In this document: positions 24,351 through 36,480 of the stretch, one piece after another | Position numbering within the stretch: the stretch's first letter is position 1 | Layout: each line of letters opens with the position of its first letter | Source of the DNA: Rhyzopertha dominica | Lineage: Eukaryota; Arthropoda; Insecta; Coleoptera; Bostrichidae | Assembly (NCBI GenBank): GCA_025024175.1 | Contig: QCXZ01000064.1 | Coordinates: forward strand, 56,193,325 to 56,257,324 | Length of the DNA stretch: 64,000 nt | Direction of reading: 5' to 3' | The notes under the pieces: model-generated | Database searches by the model: none | The model's input: only the letters and a program-made list of their open reading frames with translations | Told to the model about the DNA's origin: nothing | Made by a program: the position numbers and the translations under genes

Positions 24351-25660
24351 TCAGTTAGGCAAGGCAAGGGCAACGGAGCAGGCAGAATATAGCGCGCGAA
24401 TGTTAATTTCGTAAACCGCTCGAAAGTCAAGGAAGATCACGGTAGCTTTTTATCGAGGTCCAAGGGTCAGCGCTCAAAAGCCGGACGAACGAGGACGCAT
24501 GGGCAATCATCTAGAAGAGGAAAAGAGACAGCACAACCCAGAGTACGTGCGGACGCAAAAACCACAAGACGCGGGATTGTTTCTACCTAAATTCAAACTG
24601 TATGATATGCGGAGAAAAAGGTCATCTAAAGTACGTTTGCAGGAAGTCAAGAAACGGGAATAAAAGTAGTAATTATTTTGTTAGACCATAGCGAATGGGC
24701 AAGCGCAATTGTTCCCGTTATTAAAAAAGACGGTCAAGTAAGAATTTGTGAATATTTGTTAATCCAAATTTGAATGTGCATAAATACCCCATTCCAGAAA
24801 TCGAACATATTCTTGCTTTTGGTGGTAAACTTTTCAGCAAAATAGATTTGAGTCAAGCGTACTAAAGTACTAAAGTACTAGACGATGATTCCAAAAAGCT
24901 CGTTGTTATTAATACTCACAAAGGCCTGTATATGTATAACAGATTACCGTACGGTATTGCATCCTCTCCAAGCATTTTTCAAATTTGCCTGTCAGGTTAG
25001 CTTGCGCCGCCAGTCCGTTCAGTATAGGAGTTGTAATTTCTCATGTATTTCCGAACGGCTTGAGCAAACCGATTGCTCATGCATCTCGTACATTATCTGA
25101 AGCGGAAAGAAATTATGCTCAGATAGATAGAGAAGCTCTGGCTATAATTTTTGGCGTGAAGAAATTTGATCAATATATATTTGGTCGTAATTTTACCTTG
25201 ATAACAGATAATAAACCTTTAATGCAAATTCTTGCTAGAAGAAGGGAATTCTCCAGCTTACAGCGTTGGTCAATTTTTTTGTCTTTGTATCAATACGATA
25301 TTAAATGTGTTAATTAAAAAAAAACACCAATGCAGATACACTTTCATGTTTAAAAATCGATTTAGGTCATATTTTGTACACTGAGGAATCTTTTCCCATA
25401 ATCAGTTCCGAAACGAGAAAAGGCAAAATTTTGAATACAGTATTTCATTATACAATGAATGGTTAGCCGAATGATCCTGATAAATGTGAAGATGAACTTA
25501 AATCTTACTGGAATCGTAAAGCGAGTTCCATATTGAACAAGGGTGTATTCTGTGAAGTTTTAGAGTAATTGTGCCGGAAAATTAAGAAACGCGATCTTAA
25601 ATGAAATTCATTCAAGTCATTTTGGTATCGTGAAAAGCACGCACATCATAAATTGGTTAT
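24350..25660 (+). pseudogene. Ty3/gypsy retrotransposon gag-pol remnant
   Basis: A collapsed gypsy element. Gag is marked by one CCHC zinc knuckle, CMICGEKGHLKYVC (24599-24640). Protease is missing. RT begins with EWASAIVPVIKKDGQVRIC and continues in shifted frames through KYPIPEIEHIL, KLFSKIDLSQAY and INTHKGLYMYNRLPYGIASS. The YxDD palm and thumb are deleted. RNase H follows (IGVVISHVFPNGLSKPIAHA, NYAQIDREALAIIFGVKKF, LITDNKPLMQIL); its first Asp has become Ala in CAASPFS. ADTLSCLK is the usual A-D-LSR tether, and SHFGIVK is the start of the integrase zinc region before the sequence breaks into a non-LTR RT near 25660. It resembles the copy at 40316 in order and motif but is far more damaged. 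No LTRs were found. Confidence 0.8.
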
Positions 25661-25972
25661 TTTCCTCATTGCTGGAAAGAAGCTAAAGTGTATCCAATAC
25701 CCAAAATTTTTCCCCTGCCTCTATTAGTAATTTTCGACCGATTAGTCTATTATCAATCTTATAAAATATGCTCGAATCAATTACATTTAGGCAAATTAGT
25801 AGCTATGTGTTAGAAAATAAAATTATCCCGGAGCATCAATCCGGCTTTCGAAAATTACACAGCGCAGTCTCATCTCTCCTAAATATTAATGATAACATTA
25901 TAAGAGCGTTAGACAAGAAAGTGTTAGCTATCCTCGTGTCACTTGATCTTTCCAAGGCATTTGATTCAATCA

Positions 25973-26017
<45 letters not shown>

Positions 26018-26170
26018 TATTATTATTATTATTATTAATCTTATGTGCGTTCAACTAACTGATCTACTATAGGTTTGACCCAACTAGCGTAGCACTTTCC
26101 GTCTTAATTGACTGGCAACTGCTAGCAATGTTATTTATATCAGGAGTATCTTTAGTCTGATGTTTTTACG
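25661..26170 (+). pseudogene. non-LTR reverse transcriptase fragment
   Basis: CWKEAKVYPIPK, then ISNFRPISLLSIL, SGFRKLHSAVSSLL and VSLDLSKAFDSIN follow the order of RT fingers and palm in Jockey/CR1-type ORF2 proteins; LDLSKAFD carries a catalytic aspartate. After an AAT/ATT microsatellite the protein resumes as YYRFDPTSVALSVLIDW (usual form YYGFDPTSVA), so the microsatellite sits inside the RT. Frameshifts occur near 25690 and at the microsatellite. The YxDD motif is not adjoining; a possible match lies at 27241. Confidence 0.7.
25974..26038. repeat. mirrored AAT/ATT microsatellite
   Basis: About fourteen AAT units are followed directly by about eight ATT units, so the tract can fold on itself. 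It lies inside the non-LTR RT remnant. Confidence 0.95.
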
Positions 26171-27180
26171 TATAGGGTACATACATAGTCAGGAATTGCT
26201 TGGTGCCACGACTAAACAGTAGATCGTTAGTTACATTTTATTTTAATATAGCTTGTACATACCATACCATTAATTTTCCTTTTGAAGAGAGATCGACAGT
26301 TCTAAAAAAACTGGTTTATTCGGCCGCCCTAAAAAGATTGCTTTACCGGTACTTTACAAGGTACCTCCTAACATTAAACTAGCAAAATAAAACAACCTAA
26401 TGCAGCTGCAGAAGCTTCTGTCAGCAGGAAAAACAGACGATGGAAATTACAACGACTACACTGAATCAAACAATGATTAAACTTGATCTGTAACGGCAGT
26501 CGTAGAACTGTATTGTTATTTTGCGATAATAAAAAATGAAATATATTCACTCAGAACCTTTTTTTGCGCAGTTTTCAGTTTGTTTGACTGAAAACAAATT
26601 AGAAATTTTAAAACATTTTATTATAGTGGCCTTGGATCTTCAGGCAGGACTGCATGACTAAGAAAATTTTATACAGTCCTCATTTTAGCTTAAAAACGTT
26701 GGTAAATCCATAACATATAATCAGAATTACAAATTTTTAACATTTGGAGCACATGGATTTTTCTAGAGCAAAATAAACTTTAAATTCGAATATCTCAACT
26801 TTTAGTTTTCAATATTTGGACCCCTTCGCTTCTAATCCCTTCATTTAGATTTTAGCTATTTGTTTTTTTTACGTTATTGCTCTATATACTATACGCATGA
26901 TGTGAACTTCATTTATAATTTGTGATGTATTTTTATGATGTAGCTATTATTCACATGTTATTAATCATAATTTTTCGATTTCTAATGTAACGTGTTGTAT
27001 AATTCATGGACCTTTTGGCCTGCTGGATGAAACATACGTTGTTATTACTATTATTATTTATATGTGTCTATTCTTTTGTGACTCCTGTTGACAGAAGGTT
27101 GTAATTTTTAGAAATATGTCCATCCATTTTTAAACGGTTGAATGTAAGTGTGGTAAGTGTATTTACTGGCTGTGCCTTTT
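26171..27180. other. no certain gene; possible extension of non-LTR element
   Basis: The stretch joins the RT fragment to the YSDD patch at 27241. Frames such as SRKNRRWKLQRL are not diagnostic. No repeats stand out. Confidence 0.3.
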
Positions 27181-27189
27181 TCTTCTTAC

Positions 27190-27300
27190 CTGATGTGTAG
27201 GATTCGTCATATCTCGTATGCCACCTTTAATTTTTTATTATATTCAGATGATGTCAACTTTTACATTCCCTGTCTGTTAAATACCACCTTTTCATATCGT
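27190..27300 (+). pseudogene. possible RT palm motif (YSDD)
   Basis: HISYATFNFLLYSDDVNFYI resembles the non-LTR RT segment around YADD (usual form F-LLYADDIK-Y). The residues after it do not match well. It could be the continuation of the RT at 25661, displaced by about 1 kb, or chance. Confidence 0.3.
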
Positions 27301-29390
27301 TCCTCTATGTATGAATCTTTTCAACGTCTTCAACTTTCACTTCCATCTTGTATGGTTGTAGTACAACTTCCTGATTTTTTGGATTTCCATAATACATCCA
27401 TCAGAAATGTTCATAAATTGTTGAAATCATTCATCAAATACTCCTCAGACACATTGAAGATTCAAAAAATATTTTACCAGTTGCCTGGCCTTTTGCAAAT
27501 TTATGCGTAGGAAAAATATATTCTGTGGTCAAAGTACGAGTATACAATGGTTTCATACGCTAGGTGGAACTTTTAATAAACTGATTCAAATTCTCAGTTA
27601 ATATGTAAATCATAATATGTCGAGATTCTTTTAGTTGTCCTACGTTGAAGCAACCGAACTAAAGCAGTTATCCTCCAGGCGAAGTCGTGTACAAGTTCGA
27701 ATCATCTGATCCACTTGTTTAGCCACTCTCCGCTTCTAAGCGGCCACATCACTTTTATAGCCTGTAATTTTGTTAAAAAAGCGACACCCAATAATTAAAA
27801 TAATTCGTACACCCACATTCGCATCGTCTTCGAAGATTAAATTTGTTTTATGGGGTTATCATTTTTTGTTTATGGCCCTCACGAAATTGTATCAATTATA
27901 GCGGTGGATTATTATCTGAAAACATTTGGAAATCTTTATCCATTAGCTCACACAATAATTGTTATTATTTTATACCTTAACATTAAGCACTGTCAGTTGT
28001 TTTTTGACTATATTACAAAACATTAAGTGTGGTGATTATTGATTTTAGTATTCAAACTGGATATCAAAGGTGTAGTCTACGTATATCCTGAAAATGTTAG
28101 GTATTTTAAAACAGTTACATTGCCAAATGAAGAAGCGAGAGACATGTTTTCTATGAAAGAATATGACGTTTGGTACATTTAGATAAATAAATACTAGTTT
28201 ATAACACTTTTTACTTCCCAAAACAGTTTTATCAGTAAAATGTGAGAATATTGGGTTTATTTTATATTCTCACACAATGAAACCTCAATATATTATTAGT
28301 TCTGCCAAAAGTTACAATGTTGCATTAAAAATATGTTAAATTTATTGCGTTAACTGCTTCAGTTCTTCATTTATCAATTTTGAAAGTTACCAATTTTTTA
28401 TTTTGATTTTCTATTCAAAAAAATAAGAGTCTACAATATTAAGTATCTAAGGTTATACCGATTAACACGGTTATTTAAGGAAATGTCGACCCGTCTGATA
28501 AGCAAGTATTGTAAAGAAAACGTTAAATTATATTTGTGGACAATTCTGAAGACCTGCATGCTATAGAAACTTGCTAAATTTCTCGAACAATTTTTTCTTA
28601 CACATTCTTCAATGGTAAACACCATTGTGGATTGATAATGTTCAATTTTAGTTAGTAATCAATTGCGTAATTCAATTTGGCGTAGCAATGCAAATATTAC
28701 AGGAAGACAATGCAAATTTATACATCTGTAGTTAGAAAAATGTTAGGAAGGTGCGATAAGAAATTGAAGATCGGTTAAATTGTTCAGTTTTTAACGCATT
28801 AAAGTTCCAGTCATATGTTTTCGTCTTCCTAAAATAACAAAATGTGTTTATTTACCAGCTACACCCACAAAAGAATACAATACAAGAGTGAATTAGGTCA
28901 TCTTGAACTTTAACGACGTGTTTAAAGTGATTTCATGTTTTCTGCTGAAAGTTTAATTTTTCTCCTCAAATTCATTCGCAACTTTAAAATGAAAATACTT
29001 CATAATTCGACCCCACTTCCCTAGTCAAGAATTAAGCGTGAGGGCCAATGGGAGTGGAGTGTTTTTCTGACAACTTCTAGTGTTATATTACAAGATGTCA
29101 TCATGTGAGATAAAATCGGCTTGTTTCAAGACTTTAGTCGAATTTTTCTTTTCACAAAGAGGTCTAACAACAGGCAAAAACCGGTCTATCAATCGATGTA
29201 TATACCGATGTTGATTTTTCGAATGTGAAATAAGAGTGTAAAAGGCGAAGTATAAAGCCAGCTACAAGCAATGCAAACGAAAATCATAAGGGAAGTAATG
29301 GGTATAAAATGAGCACATATATGTTATGAAGAAGGTAGAAATGAACTTTAATTTCTGATGCTATTGGGTATAAAAATGAAGAAACAACTT
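27301..29390. other. no gene seen
   Basis: AT-rich, no recognised coding domain, inverted repeat or RNA gene. Confidence 0.4.
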
Positions 29391-29500
29391 GGATGGGAAG
29401 GATAGGGAAGGAGAGGTTCACATATGGAGGCACGTCAGATACAGAAAAGAACTTGAAGAACGAGGAAGACCAAAGGAAACTTGGGACAACAAGCAGCAAA
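29391..29500 (+). pseudogene. possible non-LTR ORF2 C-terminal scrap
   Basis: RYRKELEERGRPKETWDN resembles the RGRPK-TW tail seen at the end of many insect non-LTR ORF2 proteins. Upstream frames do not confirm it. Confidence 0.25.
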
Positions 29501-30887
29501 GATCTTGAAAAGACAGTAAAACCTTAGCATGAGGCAAAAAGATTGCGTTTAAACAGAGAGAAATTAAAAGATTTTATAGGAAAAACTTAGAAGCCCCAAC
29601 TTTTTTTAGTTGCTATAAGGTATACTTAACGGGGAATACACAATACATGTTAAAACTTTATTATGAATTCGAGAGAGATGAGCTAAACTGACATAAACCA
29701 ACAAAAGCATGTTTATCTGGAAATTAAAACTACCAACTTGATAATAATTTTCATCTAACGATGCCGTTAACGGTACTTTACTATCTGTAACCGTTACAAT
29801 AATTTTAGCAGTAAATCAATAGCTATATATTTTCAGAGTGAGGAACCTACATATAACCATCGCTCGGTAGCACCAACGTTAGTTCCATTAATTGAAACAT
29901 TTATTCGAGACGCTGGACTTTATCTCTACTCACGATTCTACATTACAACGTTATTCGTGTGTGTTTGCTTCAAGAAATCGCAGTCATCTTTAACCTACAT
30001 TTATAAACTGAGCTTTATGGCCCTTAGTCCTGACTGCAATCTTTCTTGTCTAGATGAAGTACATGACGTAAAATTATGCCCGAGATAAGAATGAGACCTA
30101 CTTTAATTCATTTGCGGTGTTGTGTTTGCGGGAACCGCATACGTAAAGGTAAACTACTGTTCAACGGTTTCGCCCACATATTTAATAAGTTATGAAGTAT
30201 CACACAGTTCTGAGATGTAAACAAATATTTACTGTTTTTGTTTACAACAAATTCTTTGGTGTGGTGTTTTTCAGGTGAAACATAATACTTCGCTGTGCTT
30301 GCGGGTATTGCACCTTGAGTAGCTTCCCGGTGGGCTGCAAGCAATAAAGGCTAATAATTTTTTTCTGGGAACTATTTTAAGTAGTAAATCTTTGTTATCA
30401 TTCTTCGTCTCCAACAAGGAGAAAACTAGACAAGAAATTTTTCGCGATCATGTCTTGTTTATTTCTAGTATAATCGAATCTTGTTCTTGCAGGCAAGATT
30501 CTTGCATATTCTTATATTTCAGGTTAGCCTGTTGCAACCGTTTTATACTAGATATTCACGTATGCTTGGTTCTAACTCCTACCCTTATCATCACGTGTTT
30601 TACCTATGGTAATTAAAATACATTTTCTGGAATTTCTTCAACTCTGTGTCAGCTCTCGTTTCCCAGATATAGGTGCAAGTTGCATTTTTTAAATCAGAAG
30701 GGGCTCAAAAGGCACATCATTGAAAAGGATATTTTTTCCAGACTTCAAAAATGTATCACACTTGTACAATTTATTGCTTCTGGATGAGAAAAGTGTGATA
30801 ACAAACTTGGGTTTTGCATAAAGCTTCGGAATAAATTTTCCTCCTGACTGGTGATAATTTTCATTCACTTTGTTATTTGCATTTCCA
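29501..30887. other. no gene seen
   Basis: Unrecognised short frames on both strands. A small inverted repeat (AATCTTG...CAAGATT) lies near 30476-30501. Confidence 0.35.
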
Positions 30888-31330
30888 ATGCCTCAGTTAA
30901 CTGAACATGATCGCATCGAAATTTTGATGATGATTGGTTATGGAGATAGAAGGCCAAGTAATTGCCCGACAGTTATTGAAAACACGGCAACGTTTTGACG
31001 AAACCGGCGGTGTTAAAAATCGTCAAAAACCAGGACGTCCAAAGGCTGCTACGCGTGAGGAAAGTAGCTTGAATGTCCTTTTAGATGTGCAAGAGAATCC
31101 CAAGTGTTCCGAACAACAGCGTGCTCTCACTCACCATATTAGCAGAAAATCTGTTCAGATAATTTTGAAAAAAGAGAAGTTTCATTATTACAAAATTTAC
31201 TTACTACAAGAAGCGAAGATGATTTCGACCGTAGGATAGAACTTTTCGAAACTGCTATAAACATGATAGATGAAGATAGAAACATTTTAAATTGGATTTT
31301 TTTTGGACTTCTTGCCTAAATGGTAATGTG
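30888..31330 (+). pseudogene. mariner-like transposase, 5' part, split by an insertion
   Basis: MPQLTEHDRIEILMMIGYGD begins a mariner-like transposase of the type widespread in insects. After a frameshift RQRFDETGGVKNRQKPGRPK, then SSLNVLLDVQENPKCSEQQR, ISRKSVQIILKKEKFHYYKI and DDFDRRIELFETAINMIDED cover the paired helix-turn-helix region with its GRP hinge and the start of the DDE domain. The reading runs to LNGNV and is cut exactly there by a hAT-type element. It resumes at 32915. Further frame damage (FWTSCLNG where FSDE-tF-LNG is usual) suggests it was decaying as well. No terminal repeats were recognised. Confidence 0.75.
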
Positions 31331-32914
31331 CATGGGCGTACCCATCTTTTAGTCTAAGGGGGGAAAGCAGGAATTTCTGTTAGTGAATAATTCAACATAA
31401 ATACGAGTAAAAATGTGCCTTTATCGGATTATGTACCTAAGTAATTAATGACGTATTTATTCCATGAGCAATCTTCATTTATTTTCTGCAAGGTGACTTA
31501 AAACATTTTCTGTGAAGACCCAAATTTTTTATATTTTTTATATACACTGATCATACACAGCTCGTTTATTCCTAATTCAATTATTGATGATCTCAGTTAG
31601 GTGATATTTAGCGCATTCAGTTACATCTCTATCACGTTTAACAAAAGATGAGTTGATATATTTTATTTAGAAGAATAACGACCCGTGATCCACATCACAA
31701 TATATAGTAATGCCAAACGAAGTACTAAAGAAAGCTAAATTTCCCCTTAAGAATCTACTTATAGGACCTCTTTTTATGATCTGAAATTCGCACATATCAA
31801 AGACTAATAAATTAAACGACGCGCTTGTGGTTTAATTTCAACTTTTCACACTAGAAATTTAAGTTAGGAGTGAATAGGAAGCTCGTAAAAATAAAAGTTA
31901 TCAAAACTTAGAATGAGGAAACAACCTGGTCGTGAAACAATACTACTGTAATGACTGTAATGATTTCAGCTGCTGGTTTAGTTAAACTTAACAATACAAG
32001 TTATAAGCCCCAGCATTATGCGTCAGCTGGCCAAACACCCTCAGTCAGCATTAAATTAATGGTTGTTTTATCTCTAACAATTTTTATTCATACATCTAGA
32101 TAATAACTAGATACCGCACACATCAGTAAAATGATAGCATATTATATCTCAACGTTTGACGACGATTTTGTACATTGTGAGTACTGTGTAAAATCAGAAT
32201 TAGATACTTGCATAAAATTATGCCAAGACATGCTTTGTTATGAACACCGTGTAGAATATGCCATCTTTTTTAGACTGAGCATTTGGCTTTATTTGATTAT
32301 CACATTTTTCGTTTAGCTATTATTTTTTCTGAGTTAAGCCAACTTGCGTAGTCTGCCAGTGCACTGCTCCCAAAAATTAACCCACCACTTAATATTTTAA
32401 TCAAATTAAGCCTCATTTAAATAAATTGAAATATATTTAATCGGATTTTCAAAAGACTTTTCTATAATGACATTTCAACAGCACACTGGGTTCGTTCTTA
32501 TAATGCTACTGGATTCGTAAAACTTATGTTAAATAGACTTTCATAACTCTTAGTTCGGATGGATTTTTGCTCGAAATAACTGATATTTTTGAAAATTATT
32601 TGTTTCTCTGCATTAATGGAAAAATGTAACGCGAATTTTGAAATTTGTAACGGAGAAGGTTGGAGTTACCGTCAAATACAAATATGTGATAGATTCTGTG
32701 TATTCCATGTAACAAAATCATGCATAATCTCTATAGGAAAACACATTAGAAGGGCTGAAAAAAGTAGAAATCGTGTTATGACTCCTGACCAAGATAAACT
32801 TGGAAACTTAATTAATCAGCTAAATGTATGGAAGGTGGGAAGGGCCCAGAATTGGCAGTCCAGGTCCAGGGAGGGGCAGCTGCCCCCCCCCCCCCCCCCT
32901 TCGGTAGGCCTATG
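31331..32914. mobile_element. 1.58-kb non-autonomous hAT-type element, copy B
   Basis: Same family and orientation as copy A at 19039. It lies between GTAATGTG and GTAATGCA, a duplicated 8-bp target with two later changes, and splits the mariner codons for LNGNV-NRHNCRYW. Ends are CATGGGCGTACCC and, reversed, CATAGGCCTACC. A run of 17 C at 32883-32899 lies near the right end. No transposase frame is seen. Confidence 0.85.
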
Positions 32915-33221
32915 GTAATGCAAATAGACATAATTGCAGATATTGGTTGGACACAAATCCACATTGGATGGAACAAGTCCGATGGAAGCGATGGAAATTT
33001 GAATGCGGTCAAGTATTTACAATTCTTGCGCGAATACATTATACCAGAACATATCCGCCTTTACCCTAATCGTAAAAATGCTGCGCTTCCTTCTGAATAG
33101 ATATGGTTTCAGCAAAGATGGTGCACCGCCCCATGTTGCAGGTTCATATTCTACAATAGAAAAAAATGGGGGCTACAGGCCCGTTGTGCGTTCCATATTA
33201 GTAATAACGACAAATATATAA
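32915..33221 (+). pseudogene. mariner-like transposase, 3' part
   Basis: Reading resumes with NANRHNCRYWLDTNPHWME, the direct continuation of the LNGNV block upstream of the hAT-type insertion. In shifted frames KYLQFLREYIIPEHIRLYPN and then IWFQQ and DGAPPHVAG follow, the latter the second catalytic Asp motif (usual QQDGAPPH). Sequence after that (STIEKNGGYRPVVRS) no longer matches, and the third catalytic region is absent, so the element is truncated here. Confidence 0.75.
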
Positions 33222-34525
33222 ATATGTTGTAGAAGTTCATTCAGTTTTATCTTCGAGAGTACTTTACATGCATTTTGCGGCCCTCCGGTTTTTTTTACAC
33301 TTTTACAGTCCGCTGGTTAATGCAAAGCTTTTGAATACCACTAATACCAACACAAATTGAAATTCTATAGGGTACTGCATTGTGTTCTGACTGTAAACAT
33401 TTATTTCCGCGTCAGACAATCACATCAGATTATTTCAGGGTACGATCATAAACAGATCACGTTTATTGTTGGTTTCACCCTGACACTGTAGAAGCAAATT
33501 CTAGTTTCTCGTTCGCACGATCCCAGGAGAAAATAAAACGATCGGCGAACACGATCCGACACCTGCTAGGAAACCAAACGGTAACAATTATTAGTTTCAA
33601 CTCTGCCTACAGAGCGTGCGACGTGCAATTTATAATAATAATGCAGCTTATCCACGCTTTATTGATATCATTACGAATCCGTTTCCCATTTGTTTTCGTT
33701 CGTGCACATGGTCGCGTCTTATCCGCAATATGCTCGGTAATTGCTGCACAGAATTGACGCAAGATTTTTTTGATTCCTAGTGAATGTACGTTTCATTTAA
33801 TTTCAAGATGTGTGTGGATGCAATCAACTTCTCACGCATAGAAAACTTGATTTCAATACGGGGGATATAATTAAATTACGTGCTCGATGTCTATCTTTGC
33901 GAGTGTAGTTTTACACAAAGGGATGGAAAGTCTTTTATTCCAGTCCAGTTGCGCGCTGTGGAGATGTGTTTTTGAAGAATGGTGATAATATAGTTGTAGT
34001 GGTTGTTAAGGTTCATTTTTCGAATATTTGGTATATTGCTTAAATTAGTGGTTTGGAAGTCATTGCGTACATAATATTCAATTGCCATGTTAAACAGCTG
34101 GCTCGGGTTTGGTTTTCACAAGTCCAAAGGCCACATTATCTGGGCGAGTGTTTCTTTTCATCTAGGAGTATGCCACGCTTTTTTTGTACGCAAACAAAAT
34201 TATAAAAAAGACAAAAAATAAATATAAAAAATAACCCCCTTAAGTTCGAGCAACACACGATCTAATATAATGAGCGTGACAAAAGAAAGAAAAGATTCAC
34301 GCAAACCCGGCTAAGGGCTGGGTCAAATTAAAGAAAAGCTATTAAATGGGCGCCAGAGTCCTTTAACCCTAGAAGATAAAATATGAGGTGATTTCCAGCG
34401 GACTCTACCGGAAAACAGGCGGGTGTGCTTAACTCGGAATAGTTAACACCAAATAAACAGAAGAAAAAAATAGGTCAGTATATATACACTATATTAAAAA
34501 AAACAAACAAACGCAATCGTTACAA
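33222..34525. other. no gene seen
   Basis: A GC-richer patch near 33480-33750 has no recognised domain. The rest is AT-rich without repeats of note. Confidence 0.4.
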
Positions 34526-34714
34526 GTGAAAGGCAACAAACAATTAAGGCCTCAAAGGCTTAAGATAAGTATCAAAAAGCAATACTACGGAGCAATAAAC
34601 AAACTAATTATTAGAATGAAAAGCAACAATCAATTAAGGCCTAAAAGGCTAAAGGTAAGTATTAAAAAAAAAGCTAAACGCCAAACTTATATTACGAACA
34701 CGATAAAAAAGTAA
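34526..34714 (+). other. tandemly duplicated basic frame of unknown function
   Basis: An unrecognised 62-residue frame built from two copies of one unit: MKGNKQLRPQRLKISIKKQ and MKSNNQLRPKRLKVSIKKK, about 90 bp apart in DNA. It is strongly basic. Both the residues and the DNA are repeated, so the duplication may be a plain tandem repeat. It lies about 1 kb upstream of the PLE RT in the same orientation and could be part of that element's leader; this is inference. Confidence 0.35.
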
Positions 34715-35681
34715 TAATCAAGGAAGGGCAATCGTAGCTACATGTGCATGCGCGACGCACCCGGGAACACACAATATGAAGCGGCAACAACAAACAAATC
34801 CGGTAAGTTTGGAGTTTTTACAATAAAAACTTTAACTTTAAATTTAATAGATACATGATTTGTACAATAATGTAAATAAAGTTTCTGGCCTGTATGTGGT
34901 GGTCCTTTTATCTGGAAATATCGCCCTCCAGCGCCTTTTGTTAATGGCGGTGGTCCTTATCTGCCGCCGATGTACCCGGTACCCTTATACTTGTTACGCC
35001 CCTGGATAAACGTCGTTTCGCCGTGGAAATTCTCGTTCAAAATAACAACTGCCTGCCCGTCCACAAACGCCTGGCACTCGCATACGAGAAAAGGATTTCC
35101 TCCGGTACAAAAAAGCCTACGAACGCATGAACAAATTAGCAACAATGTTTACTATCAAAATAATTCAAAAGTTACCTTGTTGTTGTGTGGCTTTGAAGTA
35201 GAGCGTGTGATAAACGTTTCAAAAGCCGACAAACGTAGATCAGTGGTTTTGTGCGGTATCAACAAATACACACTGCCCACAAATAAGCAAATTTACAACA
35301 CCAAAATCCTGACTTTGCAGAAAATGCGTTAAAACAATCGCAATACTAATGATAATTGTAATTTCAAACACTGTATCATACGCTATTCTATTCTGAATGT
35401 GAATCTACAAACATATGCTGGTGCCAGACAAAAAGGAGATACCAGCAAAAACGCTATCAGGCTCACAAAAAGGCATTCCACGGTGGGGCGACCCATCCGA
35501 AATAATAAAATTAGAATTAGACTGCAGTATAGGTGACCACTATTGCAATATAGCTTTATTATAAAATTGAAACTGTTACAAGAATTTGCAGGCCTTCCAT
35601 TGGCTTCCGTGGTGGTCTTCAAGTTTTTTTTAATTTTGTGTAGTAAACGTTATTTGCTTTTCGGAATTTTGGTGGAAATAA
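34715..35681. other. unrecognised stretch with a hAT-like end and an orphan frame
   Basis: Near 35005 the minus strand reads CAGGGGCGTAACAAG, typical of hAT ends, but no partner end or target duplication was found. Just to its right DKRRFAVEILVQNNN, CLPVHKRLALAYEKRISSG reads openly on the plus strand for about 45 residues; I do not recognise it. Confidence 0.3.
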
Positions 35682-36480
35682 ATGTTTGCTGGTGTGTTTA
35701 TTGAACCAAGCCACATGTGGGATATCGTGAAAGCAGTTGAGTTACACACATTTTCCATTCTAAGCAATAATCGTCATTGTTCAATCTTGTTCAATAGCGT
35801 ATCAGTACCTCAAGATTTAGAATTTTTGGAAGATTTTCTTGAACAAAATAAACTCGATAGAGTGGTCGTTGACTTAAACTTGAAGTTAACAAAACTGTGC
35901 ATCGAACAAAACGCATTTATATTTAATCAAAAATTTAATAAACCAAAATTTGGATTGGCAATGGGAAACCCTCTTTCACCTTTCTTAGCCAACCTTTTCT
36001 TAAACTACCTTGAAAATAATGTCAAAAGTACAAATGAATTTCCGATATTATGGTATAGATATGTAGACGATATTTTTGCCGTAATATACAATAACTTTAA
36101 TATTGATAATTTTACACAGAAATTAAATTCATTATATCAATCAATAAATTTCACTTTTGAACTAGAAAAGGATTCCCAATTGCCATTTCTAGATTTAAAA
36201 ATATCAAGAAAGAAGGATAGAATCACGTTTGATATTTACAGAAATCCGACACATACAGATAATTACATCAAAAACAGTTCTCGTACGCTGTTCAAGTACA
36301 AAATGTCCGTCTTTAGCAGTTTAATACATAGGTTACTAAATGTTCCATTATCTACAGAAAATTACAAAAATTAACTATCATATATTTATAATTTAGCCAA
36401 CTCAAACGGATACAAAAAAAGAAATGATCACTAAGTTATTAAACAAACACAAATATAAATTAAATTTGCTATCTCACACA
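35682..36480 (+). pseudogene. Penelope-like element reverse transcriptase
   Basis: A 230-residue open frame holds most of a PLE RT core. VDLNLKLTKLCIEQNAFIFN leads to KFGLAMGNPLSPFLANLF, the PLE motif, then WYRYVDDIFAV with the catalytic YVDD. SINFTFELEKDSQLPFLDLK and IYRNPTHTDNYI complete the palm and thumb signatures. The PLE N-terminal part is missing. A stop ends the frame, and homology runs on in other frames (NLANSNGYKKEMITKLLNKH) to about 36480. The nuclease half resumes near 37745, so roughly 1.26 kb of unrelated DNA separates the halves. The core motifs are intact, so this copy is younger than the one at 4780. Confidence 0.85.

Noticed and set aside
34990..35013. Complete hAT element with CAGGGGCG end
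   Set aside because: Only one end is visible; no partner end or 8-bp duplication of GATAAACG was found.
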